DNA of 64,000 nt from UBA3478 sp965662045 (GTDB taxonomy: Bacteria > Bacteroidota > Bacteroidia > Flavobacteriales > Flavobacteriaceae). The notes beneath the pieces were generated by a model. That model did not search any database. It had not been told where the DNA came from and worked only from the letters and a program-made list of their open reading frames with translations. The stretch lies in NCBI GenBank assembly GCA_965662045.1, contig CBFIGE010000003.1:62001-126000 (forward strand), in the 5' to 3' direction. Positions 18,063 to 29,600 of the stretch are shown piece after piece. How positions within the stretch are numbered: position 1 is the first letter of the stretch; each line of letters begins with the position of its first letter. Position numbers and translations under genes: made by a program.

Positions 18063-19002
18063 AACATTGAATCAAGGAGCAAAATACGCGTCTCTAATTA
18101 AAGAAAAGGCCAGGAATTTGGGTTTTATGGCCTGCGGAATTTCAAAGGCTGATTTTTTAGAAGACCAGGCTCCACGACTTGAAAAGTGGCTAAAGCAAGG
18201 GCATCACGGAGAGATGTCCTATATGGAACGCAATTTTGACAAACGCCTTGATCCACGCCTTTTGGTTGACGGTGCAAAATCGGTTGTAAGTCTACTCTAC
18301 AATTATTATCCATCTGAAGAAAATAGAATTGCCACAGATTCATACAAGATTTCAAAGTATGCATATGGACAGGATTATCACAAGGTCATTAAAGATTTAC
18401 TTTATGAACTCTTACATGAGATTCAGTGTGATATAGGTGAGGTGCACGGTCGTGTTTTTGTAGACTCTGCCCCTATCTTAGAGAAGGCTTGGGCGGAGCG
18501 TTCGGGTTTGGGCTGGCTTGGTAAAAACACCAACTTAATTCAAAAACAAACGGGGTCTTATTTCTTTATTGCAGAACTTATTATCGATTTAGAGCTCGAA
18601 GCAGATTCGCCAACGACAGACCACTGTGGTTCATGTACAGCATGTATTGATGCTTGTCCAACTCAGGCGATTATTGAACCATACAAACTAGATGGTAGTA
18701 AATGCATTTCTTATTTTACCATAGAGTTAAAAGATGAGATTCCACAGGCGTATAAAAATCAATTTGAAGATTGGATTTTCGGCTGTGACGTATGTCAAGA
18801 TGTTTGTCCTTGGAATAAGTTTTCAAAACCCCACGGACAAAAGCTGTTTGAATTACCTGAAGCTTTAAAATCTTTCGAAAAAGTAGACTGGCATGACCTA
18901 ACTGAAGCGACCTTTGGAAGACTCTTCAAAGAGTCTGCTATTAAGCGCACAAAATACCAGGGTATAAAACGCAATATTGATTTTGTCAGTACTGAAAAGT
19001 AA
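18034..19002 (+). CDS. queG: Epoxyqueuosine reductase QueG
   Basis: An iron-sulfur and cobalamin enzyme that performs the last step of queuosine formation in tRNA. Conserved segments are the QueG N-terminal domain (LGFMACGISKADFLEDQAPR), WLGKNTN, and two 4Fe-4S motifs: CGSCTACIDACP and CISYF...CDVCQDVCPWN. The ATG at 18034 overlaps the end of ruvB by 29 bases. Aligned with the family, a TTG at 18067, just after the ruvB stop, would give a more typical N-terminus and is a serious alternative start. Confidence 0.94.
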   Translation: MLWTYLTTNKTLNQGAKYASLIKEKARNLGFMACGISKADFLEDQAPRLEKWLKQGHHGEMSYMERNFDKRLDPRLLVDGAKSVVSLLYNYYPSEENRIATDSYKISKYAYGQDYHKVIKDLLYELLHEIQCDIGEVHGRVFVDSAPILEKAWAERSGLGWLGKNTNLIQKQTGSYFFIAELIIDLELEADSPTTDHCGSCTACIDACPTQAIIEPYKLDGSKCISYFTIELKDEIPQAYKNQFEDWIFGCDVCQDVCPWNKFSKPHGQKLFELPEALKSFEKVDWHDLTEATFGRLFKESAIKRTKYQGIKRNIDFVSTEK

Positions 19003-19031
19003 TTATCTTGCACTTCAACTAAACTTAACTA

Positions 19032-20750
19032 ATGATGAATCAATTGCAAAATCTCGATTTAATCGTCATTTTTTTATACCTAATAGGTATTATTATATAC
19101 GGTATTTCTAAATCCAAACGCTCAAGTTCAGAAGATTATTTTCTTGGAGGACGAACGATGAGTTGGCCTATCGTGGGAATAGCATTGTTCTCAGCAAATA
19201 TTTCCAGTTCAACTCTTGTGGGTTTAGCCTCTGATGGATTTCAAACCAATATCAATGTTTACAACTACGAGTGGTATGCCGTTGTGATTCTCATCATTTT
19301 TGCAATATTCTTTTTGCCCTTTTATTTAAAATCTGGGGTGTATACCATGCCAGAATTTTTACAGAAACGATATGACAAGCGTTCAAGATATTACTTCTCT
19401 TTAATCACCATAATTGGGAATGTAATGGTCGATACTGCGGCCGCACTTTATGTAGGTTCGATTGTACTAAAACTACTTTTTCCCGAAGTCTCATCGACAA
19501 TCATTATTATATTATTGGCCATTGCCGCTGCCGCCTACACTATACCGGGAGGGCTCAATTCTGTGATTCAAACTGAAGTCATTCAAGCGGTTCTGTTAAT
19601 TATTGGCTCTTGCTTGATTACCTATTTTGCTTTCGATCAGCTTGGTGGAGGATGGAGTACCATGATGAGTTCTTTGGATGAATTATTAGCAGCTGGAGGA
19701 GTTGATTTTGGTGAGAGAGCAGCAAATGGAAAATACATTCCCACCACTGCGGATGATGTCTTTAGTGTCGTGCGTCCAAGCAATGACGAATTTATGCCCT
19801 GGTGGGGTTTAATTTCAGGTGTAGCATTATTGGGCTTTTACTTCTGGGCCAATAACCAATTTATGGTTCAGCGAGTCTTAGGGGCTAAAGACTTAAATCA
19901 CGGACGTTGGGGTGCCTTGTTTGCAGGATTTTTAAAGCTCCCTGTAATATTCATTATGATTGTGCCTGGGGTATTAGCACTGCTGTTATTTAATACTTTA
20001 GACATTAGTGAACTTGGCTATATGACCGCTAACGGGGTTTGTGAAAACTTGAGTGATTGTCCGAATTTGACCTATCCAGTCTTGTTATTTCAATTGTTGC
20101 CAAGTGGAATTTTGGGCTTGGTAGTAGCTGGATTACTCGCAGCGATGATGTCTTCGGTATCTGCCACCTTTAATTCTGCCTCAACCCTAATCACTATGGA
20201 CTTTGTCAAACAATTAAAGCCTGATTTGAGCAGTCAACGTTTAGTGCGAGTAGGTCAATTATCTACACTTATTCTCGTTATCTTGGCTTCTGCTTGGGTG
20301 CCTTATATTGAACAAGTAAGTGACTCATTGTGGGGGTATTTACAATTAGTCATCGCGTTTACATCGCCTCCAGTAGTTTCGGCATTTGTTTTAGGTCTTT
20401 TCTGGAAAAAGGCAAACCGTCATGGTGCTTTTTTTAGTCTAATAGGAGGAGGGATTTTTGCAGTATTTATGATTCTCTCTATGTCATTTGGATGGAGTTC
20501 TTACATCAATGAACTGCACTTTTTAGCCAAAGCAAATCTTTTATTCGCCATTAGTGTACTCATTCATATCATAGTTAGTCTCTCAACGGCTGCCCCAGAC
20601 GCAGAGGTAGTAGCGAATTTTACTTATAAAAAATCTATTTACGATCAAGAGACAGAAGATTTAAAGTCACTTCATTGGTATGAGAACTACAGAATTCTGG
20701 CTATAATTTTAGGTGTAATCACCGTTATCGTCGTTGGATTTTTTTGGTAA
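19032..20750 (+). CDS. Sodium:solute symporter (SSS family)
   Basis: A 572-residue integral membrane transporter with about 13-14 helices. Family features are the start DLIVIFLYLIGIIIYGI, SSSEDYFLGGRTMSWPIVG, IPGGLNSVIQTEVIQA and the helix with AAMMSSVSATFNSASTLIT, which is the SGLT-like sodium-site region. The closest group by eye is the sodium/sugar (SglT-like) branch, but the substrate cannot be decided. It follows queG by 29 bases. Confidence 0.9.
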   Translation: MMNQLQNLDLIVIFLYLIGIIIYGISKSKRSSSEDYFLGGRTMSWPIVGIALFSANISSSTLVGLASDGFQTNINVYNYEWYAVVILIIFAIFFLPFYLKSGVYTMPEFLQKRYDKRSRYYFSLITIIGNVMVDTAAALYVGSIVLKLLFPEVSSTIIIILLAIAAAAYTIPGGLNSVIQTEVIQAVLLIIGSCLITYFAFDQLGGGWSTMMSSLDELLAAGGVDFGERAANGKYIPTTADDVFSVVRPSNDEFMPWWGLISGVALLGFYFWANNQFMVQRVLGAKDLNHGRWGALFAGFLKLPVIFIMIVPGVLALLLFNTLDISELGYMTANGVCENLSDCPNLTYPVLLFQLLPSGILGLVVAGLLAAMMSSVSATFNSASTLITMDFVKQLKPDLSSQRLVRVGQLSTLILVILASAWVPYIEQVSDSLWGYLQLVIAFTSPPVVSAFVLGLFWKKANRHGAFFSLIGGGIFAVFMILSMSFGWSSYINELHFLAKANLLFAISVLIHIIVSLSTAAPDAEVVANFTYKKSIYDQETEDLKSLHWYENYRILAIILGVITVIVVGFFW

Positions 20751-20815
20751 TTAATTGAGATTCATTCTATAGAATAGATTCAAAAGAATTAATTTTAATT
20801 GAAATTTCTAGGTTT

Positions 20816-23089
20816 ATGAGCAATTCAAAGCAAAAAAGAGAGGCTTTAGTTTATCACGCAAAGCCCTCTCCAGGAAAGATTGCTATCATCCCCACCAAAC
20901 CCTACCAAACTCAGAGAGATCTAGCACTAGCTTATTCTCCTGGGGTTGCGGAACCCTGCTTAAAGATAGAAGCAGAAGCAGATGACGTTTATAAATACAC
21001 GTCAAAAGGAAATATTGTTGCGGTCATCTCCAATGGTACTGCGGTTTTGGGTTTGGGCGATATTGGTCCATTGGCAGCTAAACCTGTAATGGAGGGTAAA
21101 TGTCTGCTTTTCAAAATATTTGCAGATATCGATGGAATTGACATCGAAGTAGATACTAAAAACGTCGATGAATTTGTTGAAACAGTCAAGCGCATAGCTC
21201 CTACTTTTGGGGGAATCAATTTAGAGGATATTAAAGCGCCTGAGGCCTTTGAAATAGAACAGCGCCTTATTGAAGAGCTGGATATCCCTGTTATGCATGA
21301 CGATCAACACGGAACGGCAATAATTTCTGCTGCAGCACTTTTAAACGCGCTAGAATTAGCAGATAAAAAAATAGACGAGGTTAAAATTGTAGTCAGTGGG
21401 GCAGGAGCGGCTGCAGTTTCTTGTACAAGACTCTACAAGGCATTTGGAGCTAAATCAGAATACATTGCAATGCTAGATAGTAAGGGTGTGATTCGAAAAG
21501 ACAGAACAAATTTAACAAGCCAAAAACTAGAGTTCGCTTCTGATCGTAAAATAGACACCTTGGAAGAGGCTTTAGTCGAGGCAGATGTTTTTATAGGATT
21601 GTCCATTGCTGATATTGTCACTCCCGAAATGCTTAAAAAAATGGCAGCTAATCCTATTGTTTTTGCTATGGCCAACCCAGACCCTGAAATTGCCTATGAT
21701 TTAGCCATTCAAACAAGGGAGGATATCATCATGGCCACTGGTCGATCTGATCACCCTAACCAGGTCAACAATGTTTTAGGTTTTCCATTTATTTTTAGAG
21801 GAGCTCTAGATGTGCGTGCGCGTAAAATCAATGAAGCCATGAAAATGGCTGCTGTAAGAGCATTAGCTGATTTGACCAAGGAACCGGTCCCTGAACAGGT
21901 CAATATAACATACGATATCACCAAACTCACCTTTGGAAAAGACTATATCATTCCCAAGCCATTTGACCCTAGATTGATTAGTAAAATACCTATTGCTGTT
22001 GCAAAGGCTGCTATCGATTCTGGAGTGGCGCGCAAAGAAATTAAAGATTGGGAGCGTTATGAAGAGCAATTAATTGTCCGATCTGGTAATGATGATAAGT
22101 TTGTTCGTTCGATGCAAGCCATTGCTAAGAAAAACCCTAAGAAAGTTGTATTTGCAGAAGCTGACCAAATAGACGTGCTTAAAGCAGCTCAATACGTGCA
22201 TGACGAAAATATAGCTACACCCATTTTACTTGGTGATCTTGAAGTTATTTTAAGTTTGAAAGAAGAAATTGAATTTGACGCTGACATTGAAATTATAGAT
22301 CCAAGTAGTGAGAATGAACGAAGTAAGCGACATGAATTTGCGGAGTTATTATGGCAAACTAACCGTCGGAAAGGATTGACCAAATACCATGCGAAGTCCA
22401 TTATGATTCAACGCAATTATTTTGCTTCGATGATGGTAAGAATCGGTGCTGCTGACGCCATGATTTCGGGTTATTCCAGAGCGTTCCCCATGGTATTACG
22501 CCCGGTTTTTGAGGTTATAGGAACGGCAGAGGGTGTTCAAAAGGCAGCGACGATGAATGTCATGTTGACCAGCAGAGGTCCATTATTTCTAGCCGATACT
22601 GCTATAAATGTGGACCCTACGGCAGAAGAACTTGCTGAAATCGCTTTAATGACTGCCAATGCGGTTAAAGATTTAGGGTATAAACCAACAATTGCTATGC
22701 TATCGCATTCGAATTTTGGTTCGTCAAAAAAGGAGCAAGCGGTGAAAGTTAGTCAGGCAGTTCAAATGATGCATAAGTATTATCCTGAAATTGATATCGA
22801 TGGAGAGGTACAATCTGATTTTGCACTTAATCCAGAAATGACTGCAAATGATTTTCCTTTTTCAAAACTGACGGGTAAAAAAGTAAATACCCTTATTTTT
22901 CCAAATCTCGATGCGGCTAATATTACCTATAAACTAATGAAAGAGTTACACGGTGTAAAATCTATAGGGCCGATAATGTTAGGTTTAAATCATCCAGTTC
23001 ACATTTTACAGCTTAGAGCTAGTGTAGATGAAATAGTAAATATGGCCACTTTTGCAGTGGTTGATGCACAAAAACAAACCACTAAATGA
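20816..23089 (+). CDS. maeB: NADP-dependent malic enzyme with C-terminal phosphotransacetylase-like domain
   Basis: A 757-residue enzyme that decarboxylates malate to pyruvate with NADPH formation. The malic-enzyme part (about 1-425) has YSPGVAEPC, the active-site region HDDQHGTAIISAAALLNAL and the nucleotide-binding VVSGAGAAAVSC. The C-terminal part (about 430-757) resembles phosphate acetyltransferase, usually a regulatory domain in MaeB. Its stop codon overlaps the ruvA ATG (ATGA). Confidence 0.95.
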   Translation: MSNSKQKREALVYHAKPSPGKIAIIPTKPYQTQRDLALAYSPGVAEPCLKIEAEADDVYKYTSKGNIVAVISNGTAVLGLGDIGPLAAKPVMEGKCLLFKIFADIDGIDIEVDTKNVDEFVETVKRIAPTFGGINLEDIKAPEAFEIEQRLIEELDIPVMHDDQHGTAIISAAALLNALELADKKIDEVKIVVSGAGAAAVSCTRLYKAFGAKSEYIAMLDSKGVIRKDRTNLTSQKLEFASDRKIDTLEEALVEADVFIGLSIADIVTPEMLKKMAANPIVFAMANPDPEIAYDLAIQTREDIIMATGRSDHPNQVNNVLGFPFIFRGALDVRARKINEAMKMAAVRALADLTKEPVPEQVNITYDITKLTFGKDYIIPKPFDPRLISKIPIAVAKAAIDSGVARKEIKDWERYEEQLIVRSGNDDKFVRSMQAIAKKNPKKVVFAEADQIDVLKAAQYVHDENIATPILLGDLEVILSLKEEIEFDADIEIIDPSSENERSKRHEFAELLWQTNRRKGLTKYHAKSIMIQRNYFASMMVRIGAADAMISGYSRAFPMVLRPVFEVIGTAEGVQKAATMNVMLTSRGPLFLADTAINVDPTAEELAEIALMTANAVKDLGYKPTIAMLSHSNFGSSKKEQAVKVSQAVQMMHKYYPEIDIDGEVQSDFALNPEMTANDFPFSKLTGKKVNTLIFPNLDAANITYKLMKELHGVKSIGPIMLGLNHPVHILQLRASVDEIVNMATFAVVDAQKQTTK

Positions 23090-23670
23090 TTACATTCTTA
23101 AGAGGAAGACTTATAGAAAAGAATCCTACGTATATTATTGTTGAGTGTAATGGAGTAGGATATCATGTTGATATATCCTTACACACTTATGGATTAATTC
23201 CCGAAGAAGAATTAGTTCAAATACACACCTATCTTCAAATTAAAGAAGACAGTCATACTTTATATGGTTTTTTTGACACTAGCGAAAGAGAAATTTTTAA
23301 ACTCTTGATTAGTGTAAATGGAATTGGGGCTTCAATAGCAAGAACAATGTTGTCTTCTTTAAATCCAGATGAAATTGGAACAGCCATAGCTCAAGAAGAT
23401 GTAAAAAAAATACAAAGCGTTAAGGGAATTGGATTAAAAACAGCTCAGCGTGTAATTATTGATTTAAAAGATAAAATAAGTAAGGTTGAACTCAACGAAA
23501 ACCTTGTAGGTATTGGTGCTGCTTTGCAGCAAAAAGATGAGGCCATTGCGGCTTTAGAAGTTTTGGGATATCACAAGAAATCATCAGAAAAAATCATTGA
23601 TGCAATGTTAAAAATAAATGCAGATATGTCCGTTGAGCAATTGATAAAACAAGCGTTAAATCGTCTTTAA
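23086..23670 (+). CDS. ruvA: Holliday junction DNA-binding protein RuvA
   Basis: A 194-residue junction-binding subunit. The N-terminal OB fold starts MITFLRGRLIEKNPTYIIVE. Two helix-hairpin-helix motifs follow (LISVNGIGASIARTML and IQSVKGIGLKTAQRVI), and the C-terminal domain III that contacts RuvB ends the protein (EAIAALEVLGYHKKSSEKII). It overlaps maeB by 4 bases and precedes sprA by 5, an arrangement I recall as common in Flavobacteriales. Confidence 0.96.
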   Translation: MITFLRGRLIEKNPTYIIVECNGVGYHVDISLHTYGLIPEEELVQIHTYLQIKEDSHTLYGFFDTSEREIFKLLISVNGIGASIARTMLSSLNPDEIGTAIAQEDVKKIQSVKGIGLKTAQRVIIDLKDKISKVELNENLVGIGAALQQKDEAIAALEVLGYHKKSSEKIIDAMLKINADMSVEQLIKQALNRL

Positions 23671-23675
23671 GGTAT

Positions 23676-26600
23676 ATGGTTCAGAGAATCAAGAAAAGTG
23701 TAGTCGTCTTCTTTTTGCTTGGAGTTTCATTGAGCTCGGCGCAAGAGCAGACGGCATCTGATTCTATTTTAAAGGGCTCTTCAAAGGGTAAATTACCTGC
23801 TCTAACCTATGATGCATTACAATCTAAGTATACCTATGATGCCTTGTCAAATCAATATGTTCTTAGGTCGTATCTCGGAGCAAATACCATTGGTTATCCA
23901 AAAATATTAAGTCCAGAGCAATACTTTGACTGGGTTAAAAAAACACAAATCAAATCGTATTTTAAAACGAAAATAGAAGCTGTTGATGGAAGAACTAGTG
24001 GATCTCAGGAGAATCAAAGAAACTTGTTGCCAGAGTTCTATATCAATAACGATTTCTTTGAAACCGTATTTGGGGGAAATGAAATTGAAATTATTCCAAG
24101 TGGTTCAATCGCAGTTGATTTGGGTGTTTTGTGGCAAAAGAACGACAATCCTTCTCTTTCACCTCGGAACCGCACCAATACTTCGTTTGACTTTGATCAA
24201 AGGATTGGAGTGGGTATTAATGGAAAAATAGGAGAGCGACTTCAAATAAATGCTAATTACGATACTGAAGCTAGTTTCGACTTTCAAAATATATTTAAAT
24301 TGGATTACACGCCTACTGAGGATGATATCATCCAAAGTATTGAAATTGGTAATGTGAATATGCCACTAGCCACATCGCTGATTCAAGGGGCAGAGCGATT
24401 ATTTGGGGTCAAAACCCAATTACAATTTGGTAAGACTACCGTTACAGCAGTGTTTTCTGAACAGCAATCACAAAATAATTCCATACAAGTGCAGGGGGGA
24501 GCAGCTGTTAACGAATTTGAGTTGAGCCCTATTGATTATGACGAAGATCGCCATTTCTTTTTGGCACAATATTTTAGAAATCAATATAACAAGGCCTTAG
24601 AAAATTATCCATTCATCAACTCTCAAATTCAAATTACACGTCTTGAAGTATGGGTTACGAACAGAAGTCAACAAACTCAAAACATAAGAAATATTGTAGC
24701 CTTACAAGATTTGGGTGAGCCGAATATTGAAGACACACGAATTGGACGTTTACGACCTGATTTAAGTGATTTTTTAAATCCACAATCCGCAGTAGGATTA
24801 CCCCAGAACAAGGCCAATAAATTCAATCCTGAAAACAATGGTGCCCCCACTTATTTGACTAATGCTATCAGATCAATCGCCACTGTTGAGCAGGGATTTG
24901 ACATACCCTCATACACTATAAATCAAGGATTTGATTACAGTTATTTAGAGAATGCTAGAAAGCTAGAAATTGGTCGCGACTATCAGCTAAATGAACAGTT
25001 GGGGTATATATCTCTGCGTCAAAAATTAAGCAACGATGAGGTATTGGGAGTCGCCTATCAATATACCTATAACGGGGAAGTATATCAGGTTGGAGAATTT
25101 GCCAATGGGACAGCTTCTACACCGACAGGCGATTTAAATCCTTCAGACAATCAAAATCTTGTGGTCAAGATGCTTAAGAGCAATATTACCAATGTCAATG
25201 ATCCTATTTGGGATTTGATGATGAAAAATATTTATGCCACCGGTGCTTTTGGGCTTACTCAAGAAGACTTCAAAGTTCAAATTTTTTATAACGATCCCAG
25301 TCCTCGAAATTATATTACACCAGCAGAGGGGAGTAGTTTCTGGCCAACTGCATTTACAGACCGCAGTTTATTGAATATTTTCAATTTTGACCGCCTAAAT
25401 ATTTATCGAGATTTACAGGAAAAAGGAGATGGCTTTTTTGATTATCTAGAAGGAGTCACAATCGATTCAGAAAATGGATTAATTCTTTTCACCAAGGTGG
25501 AGCCCTTTGGGTCTTTTCTCTTTGAATCCTTGCGCTCTCAGGAAGAAGAGAATTATGAGGATGAAAACAGTCAATCTTATAATTCCAATCAAGATAAATT
25601 CGTCTTTAGAGATCTTTATTCTAAGACTAAAGCCGCTTCTCTTCAAAATGCGGAAAAGAATAGATTCAGAATCAAAGGAAGTTATAAAAGTCAATCCGGT
25701 TCTTCTGGAATTCCAATAGGGGCCTTCAACGTGGCAAGAGGATCGGTTCGGGTTACGGCGGGAAGTCGAATTCTGCAAGAAGGCATCGATTACACTGTTG
25801 ATTATCAAGCTAGTACTGTCCAAATATTAGATCAAAGTATTCAAAATAGTAATTTGCCCATTCAAATAAGTGTTGAAGACAATGCTGTATTTGGTCAGCA
25901 AACTAGGCGATTTAGTGGTGTCAATGTGGACCATGTCTTCAATGATAATCTTAGAATTGGAGCAACCTGGTTAAATTTAAGTGAACGACCATTAACTCAA
26001 AAAGCTAATTTTGGAGTTGAACCTGTCAACAATACCGTTTATGGATTTAACGGTCAGTTCAGTACTGAGCTTCCTATTTTAACCCGAATCGCTAATTTAT
26101 TTCCAAATGTTAAGACAGAGGTCCCCTCTAAAGTTTCTATTCGGGCAGAGTTTGCCGCTTTAAGACCAAACGCACCTCGAATTGCTGATTTTAATGGAGA
26201 GACTACTTCGTACATTGACGATTTTGAGGGAGCTCAAGCATTTTTAGATATTAAAGGAGCACAATCTTGGTCTATGTCATCGGCGCCTTTGGCTTATTTT
26301 CAAGACGGTTTAGAAGGTTCAGGGCCCACAGACCCTAATAATCTGCGAAACGGATACGGTCGGGCAAAATTGGCTTGGTATTCTATTGATCCTATTTTTT
26401 ACACCTCACAACGCCCTTCTTCTTTAAATCTAGACGATATTTCAACAAATGCGACTAGACGTATTTTTATCGACGAGATTTTCCCTCAAATTGACATTGC
26501 GCAAGGGCAAACTACGGTACAAAGCACCTTAGATTTGGTGTACTACCCTGAAGAAAAAGGTCCATACAACAACGATCCGAATTTTGAACAGCGTAGTGAA

Positions 26601-29600
26601 GATCAAAAATGGGGAGGAATAACCAAGGCTTTAAACACTACCAATTTTGAACAGGCCAACATAGAATACATACAGTTTTGGCTTTTAGATCCTTATGTCG
26701 ACGGTATTACTCAAACTCCAGGAGAGTTAGTATTCAATATTGGTAACATTTCTGAAGACATATTGAAAGATGGTCAAAAACAATACGAAAACGGTCTAGC
26801 TGTTCAAGATGCATTAAACAATAGTATAGCCAGTAGTTGGGGTATTGTTCCTAACAAACAATCTTTGATATACGCCTTCGATGCAGATGACGGTAACAGA
26901 CAGTTACAGGATTTGGGTTATGACGGTTTAGGAGATGCCTCAGAATCTGTTATATACACATCTAATTCAGGAGAAGACCCAGCTTTGGATAATTATGAAT
27001 ACTACCTTAATAGAGATGGGGGTATTTTAAATCGTTATTTCAACTTCAATAACCCTCAGGGAAATGCTCCTACTGCAGTTTCCAATACAGATCGAGGATC
27101 TACAACCTTACCAGATGTAGAGGATGTAGACAGAGATTTGACGATGAACACAGTCAACGCTTATTTTGAATACCGCATTCCTATAGGACCTAATACTACA
27201 ATAAATGACAGATTTGTAACCGATATTAGAGCAGGTGAGACCCAATTATTACCTAATGGACAGCAGCTTAACCGACGTTGGATTCAATATAAAATTCCTT
27301 TGTCTGAATTTGATTCTGCGGTAGGGGGAATCACTGATTTCAGATCGATGAGTTTTTTGCGCATGTATTTAACAGGGTTTAGTTCGACTGCTGTTTTGCG
27401 CTTTGCTACCTTAGATTTGGTTCGTGGAGATTGGAGAAATTACACGCGTAGTTTACAGCCTTTAGTGGATGCCAATTATCAAGATGATGGAACGCTAGTA
27501 GATGTAAATACTGTAAACGTAGAGGAAAATGCCAACAGAGCTCCTATTCCTTATACACTTCCTCCAGGAGTGGTTCGGGAACAAATCAACACTAATAACA
27601 CCATCATACGACAAAATGAACAGTCATTGTCATTTAGAGTAGAACAGCTCGAACCGGGAGATGCTAGGGGAGTGTTTAAAAATGTAAACCTGGATTTACG
27701 CCAATATAAACGTTTAAAAATGTTTATGCACGCGGAGTCTATTTTTGAAAACGATTATTTGGCTGAGGACTTACCTATTGTGAGCTTTGTGCGCTTGGGC
27801 ACCGATTTTGTCGAAAATTATTATCAGGTTGAACTTCCATTAAAGTTTTCTGATTACAGCAGTGTTACAGCTGAAGAGATTTGGCCCAACGAGAATGATT
27901 TAGACATCAATTTTGATGACTTAAAACGCATAAAATCACAGGCGATTGCAAATCAAACCTTAAATGAACTTAGGTATTTCGAAAACATAGAAGGAGAGTG
28001 GATTGAGGTTAATACAAATCAAAGCCGTACACTTGGGACCATGAGAATTGGAATAAAAGGAAATCCTTCCTTGGGAAGTATTCGGGCACTTATGATCGGT
28101 GTGTTGAATCAAGACGATCAGTATGCAAGAGCTGAGGTTTGGTTTAATGAATTACGCTTAGCTGGTTTTGATAACGACGGTGGTTGGGCGGCAATCGCTG
28201 CTATGGATGCGAACATGGCTGATTTGGCCAATGTTACCGCAAGCTGGAATACCTCTACCTCAGGATTTGGCGGAATTAATCAAGCTCCCAATCAAAGAGC
28301 AAGAGCTGATATGAATCGATATGATGTCGTTAGTTCATTGGATGCTGGGAAATTATTGCCATCAAAATGGAATGTTAGAATACCATTGAATTACGGATTT
28401 TCGAAAAGTTTAGTTACTCCAGAATTCGACCCAGTTTATGAAGATTTGAAGCTTTCTGATCGTATTGCTGCTGCCTCTAATGCAGAAGAAGCTGAACAGA
28501 TTCGAAAACAGGCTGAAGATTACACGCTTAATCGCACGGTTTCTTTAAATGGTTTGCGCAAAGAAAGAGGTGCAGAGGCTAAAGCGAATTTTTTCGATAT
28601 TGAGAATTTCACCTTCAATTTTGCGCATAGCAAGACCAATCACAGGGACTTTGAAATAGAGGATCTGATCGATGAAAACATAAATACCTCTGTATCATAC
28701 AGTCACAGCTTCAAGCCAATTACCATAGCTCCATTGGCTAAAAACGATTCTATTTTGAAAAGTGAATATTGGAAGTGGTTAAAAGAAGTGAATTTGAATT
28801 TGTTGCCCTCTTCGGTCAGTTTTAGAAGTAACTGGATAAGAAGTTTTAATCAACAGCGTTATCGTCAAGTTTTAGAACCTGGCGTTGATGCTTTGGCCCT
28901 TCCTTTACTACAACAACGAAATTATCAATTCAATTGGCAGTATAGCTTAAATTACAATATTGCCAAATCGCTCAAAGTGAATTTTAGTGCGAATCAAAAT
29001 AGTATCGTCAGAAATTATTTTAGAACTGATGATTCGGTAAACGCTGAAGAAATAAATGAAGATGCTCAAATATGGGATGGATTTTTTGATTTAGGAGAGC
29101 CCAACCGTTATAGTCAGCAGATGCAACTGAACTATCAATTACCGCTGGATAAAATCCCATTCTTAAAGTTTATGAATGCGCAGTATACTTATACGAGCAA
29201 TTTCGATTGGCAAAGAGGAGGAGAAGCGCTTCGACAATTTGCTGGAAGTGAAATCAACAGTGTACAGAATGCAAATACCCAATCTCTTGTCATTAATGCC
29301 AATTTTCAAGGCCTGTATCAATTTCTTGGGTTGAATAGAGGAGCAAAAAAAGGTATTGGAAAAACATTTAAAGATGCACTTACCGCACTAAAAAGAGCTT
29401 CGATTAGCTTTACCGAAAACAAAGGAAAATACATTCCTGGATATACCCAATCTATAGGACTTTGGGGAACAGTAGAACCGAGCTTAGGCTTTGTATTTGG
29501 ATCACAGCAAGACGTTCGTTTTGAGGCGGCGCGTAACGGTTACTTAACCACCTTTCAGGAGTTCAATGCACAGTATTTGGACAATACAAATACACAGGCT

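Noticed and set aside
25479..25823. Minus-strand frame of 114 codons opposite sprA
   Set aside because: Lies wholly inside an intact sprA; no features of its own.
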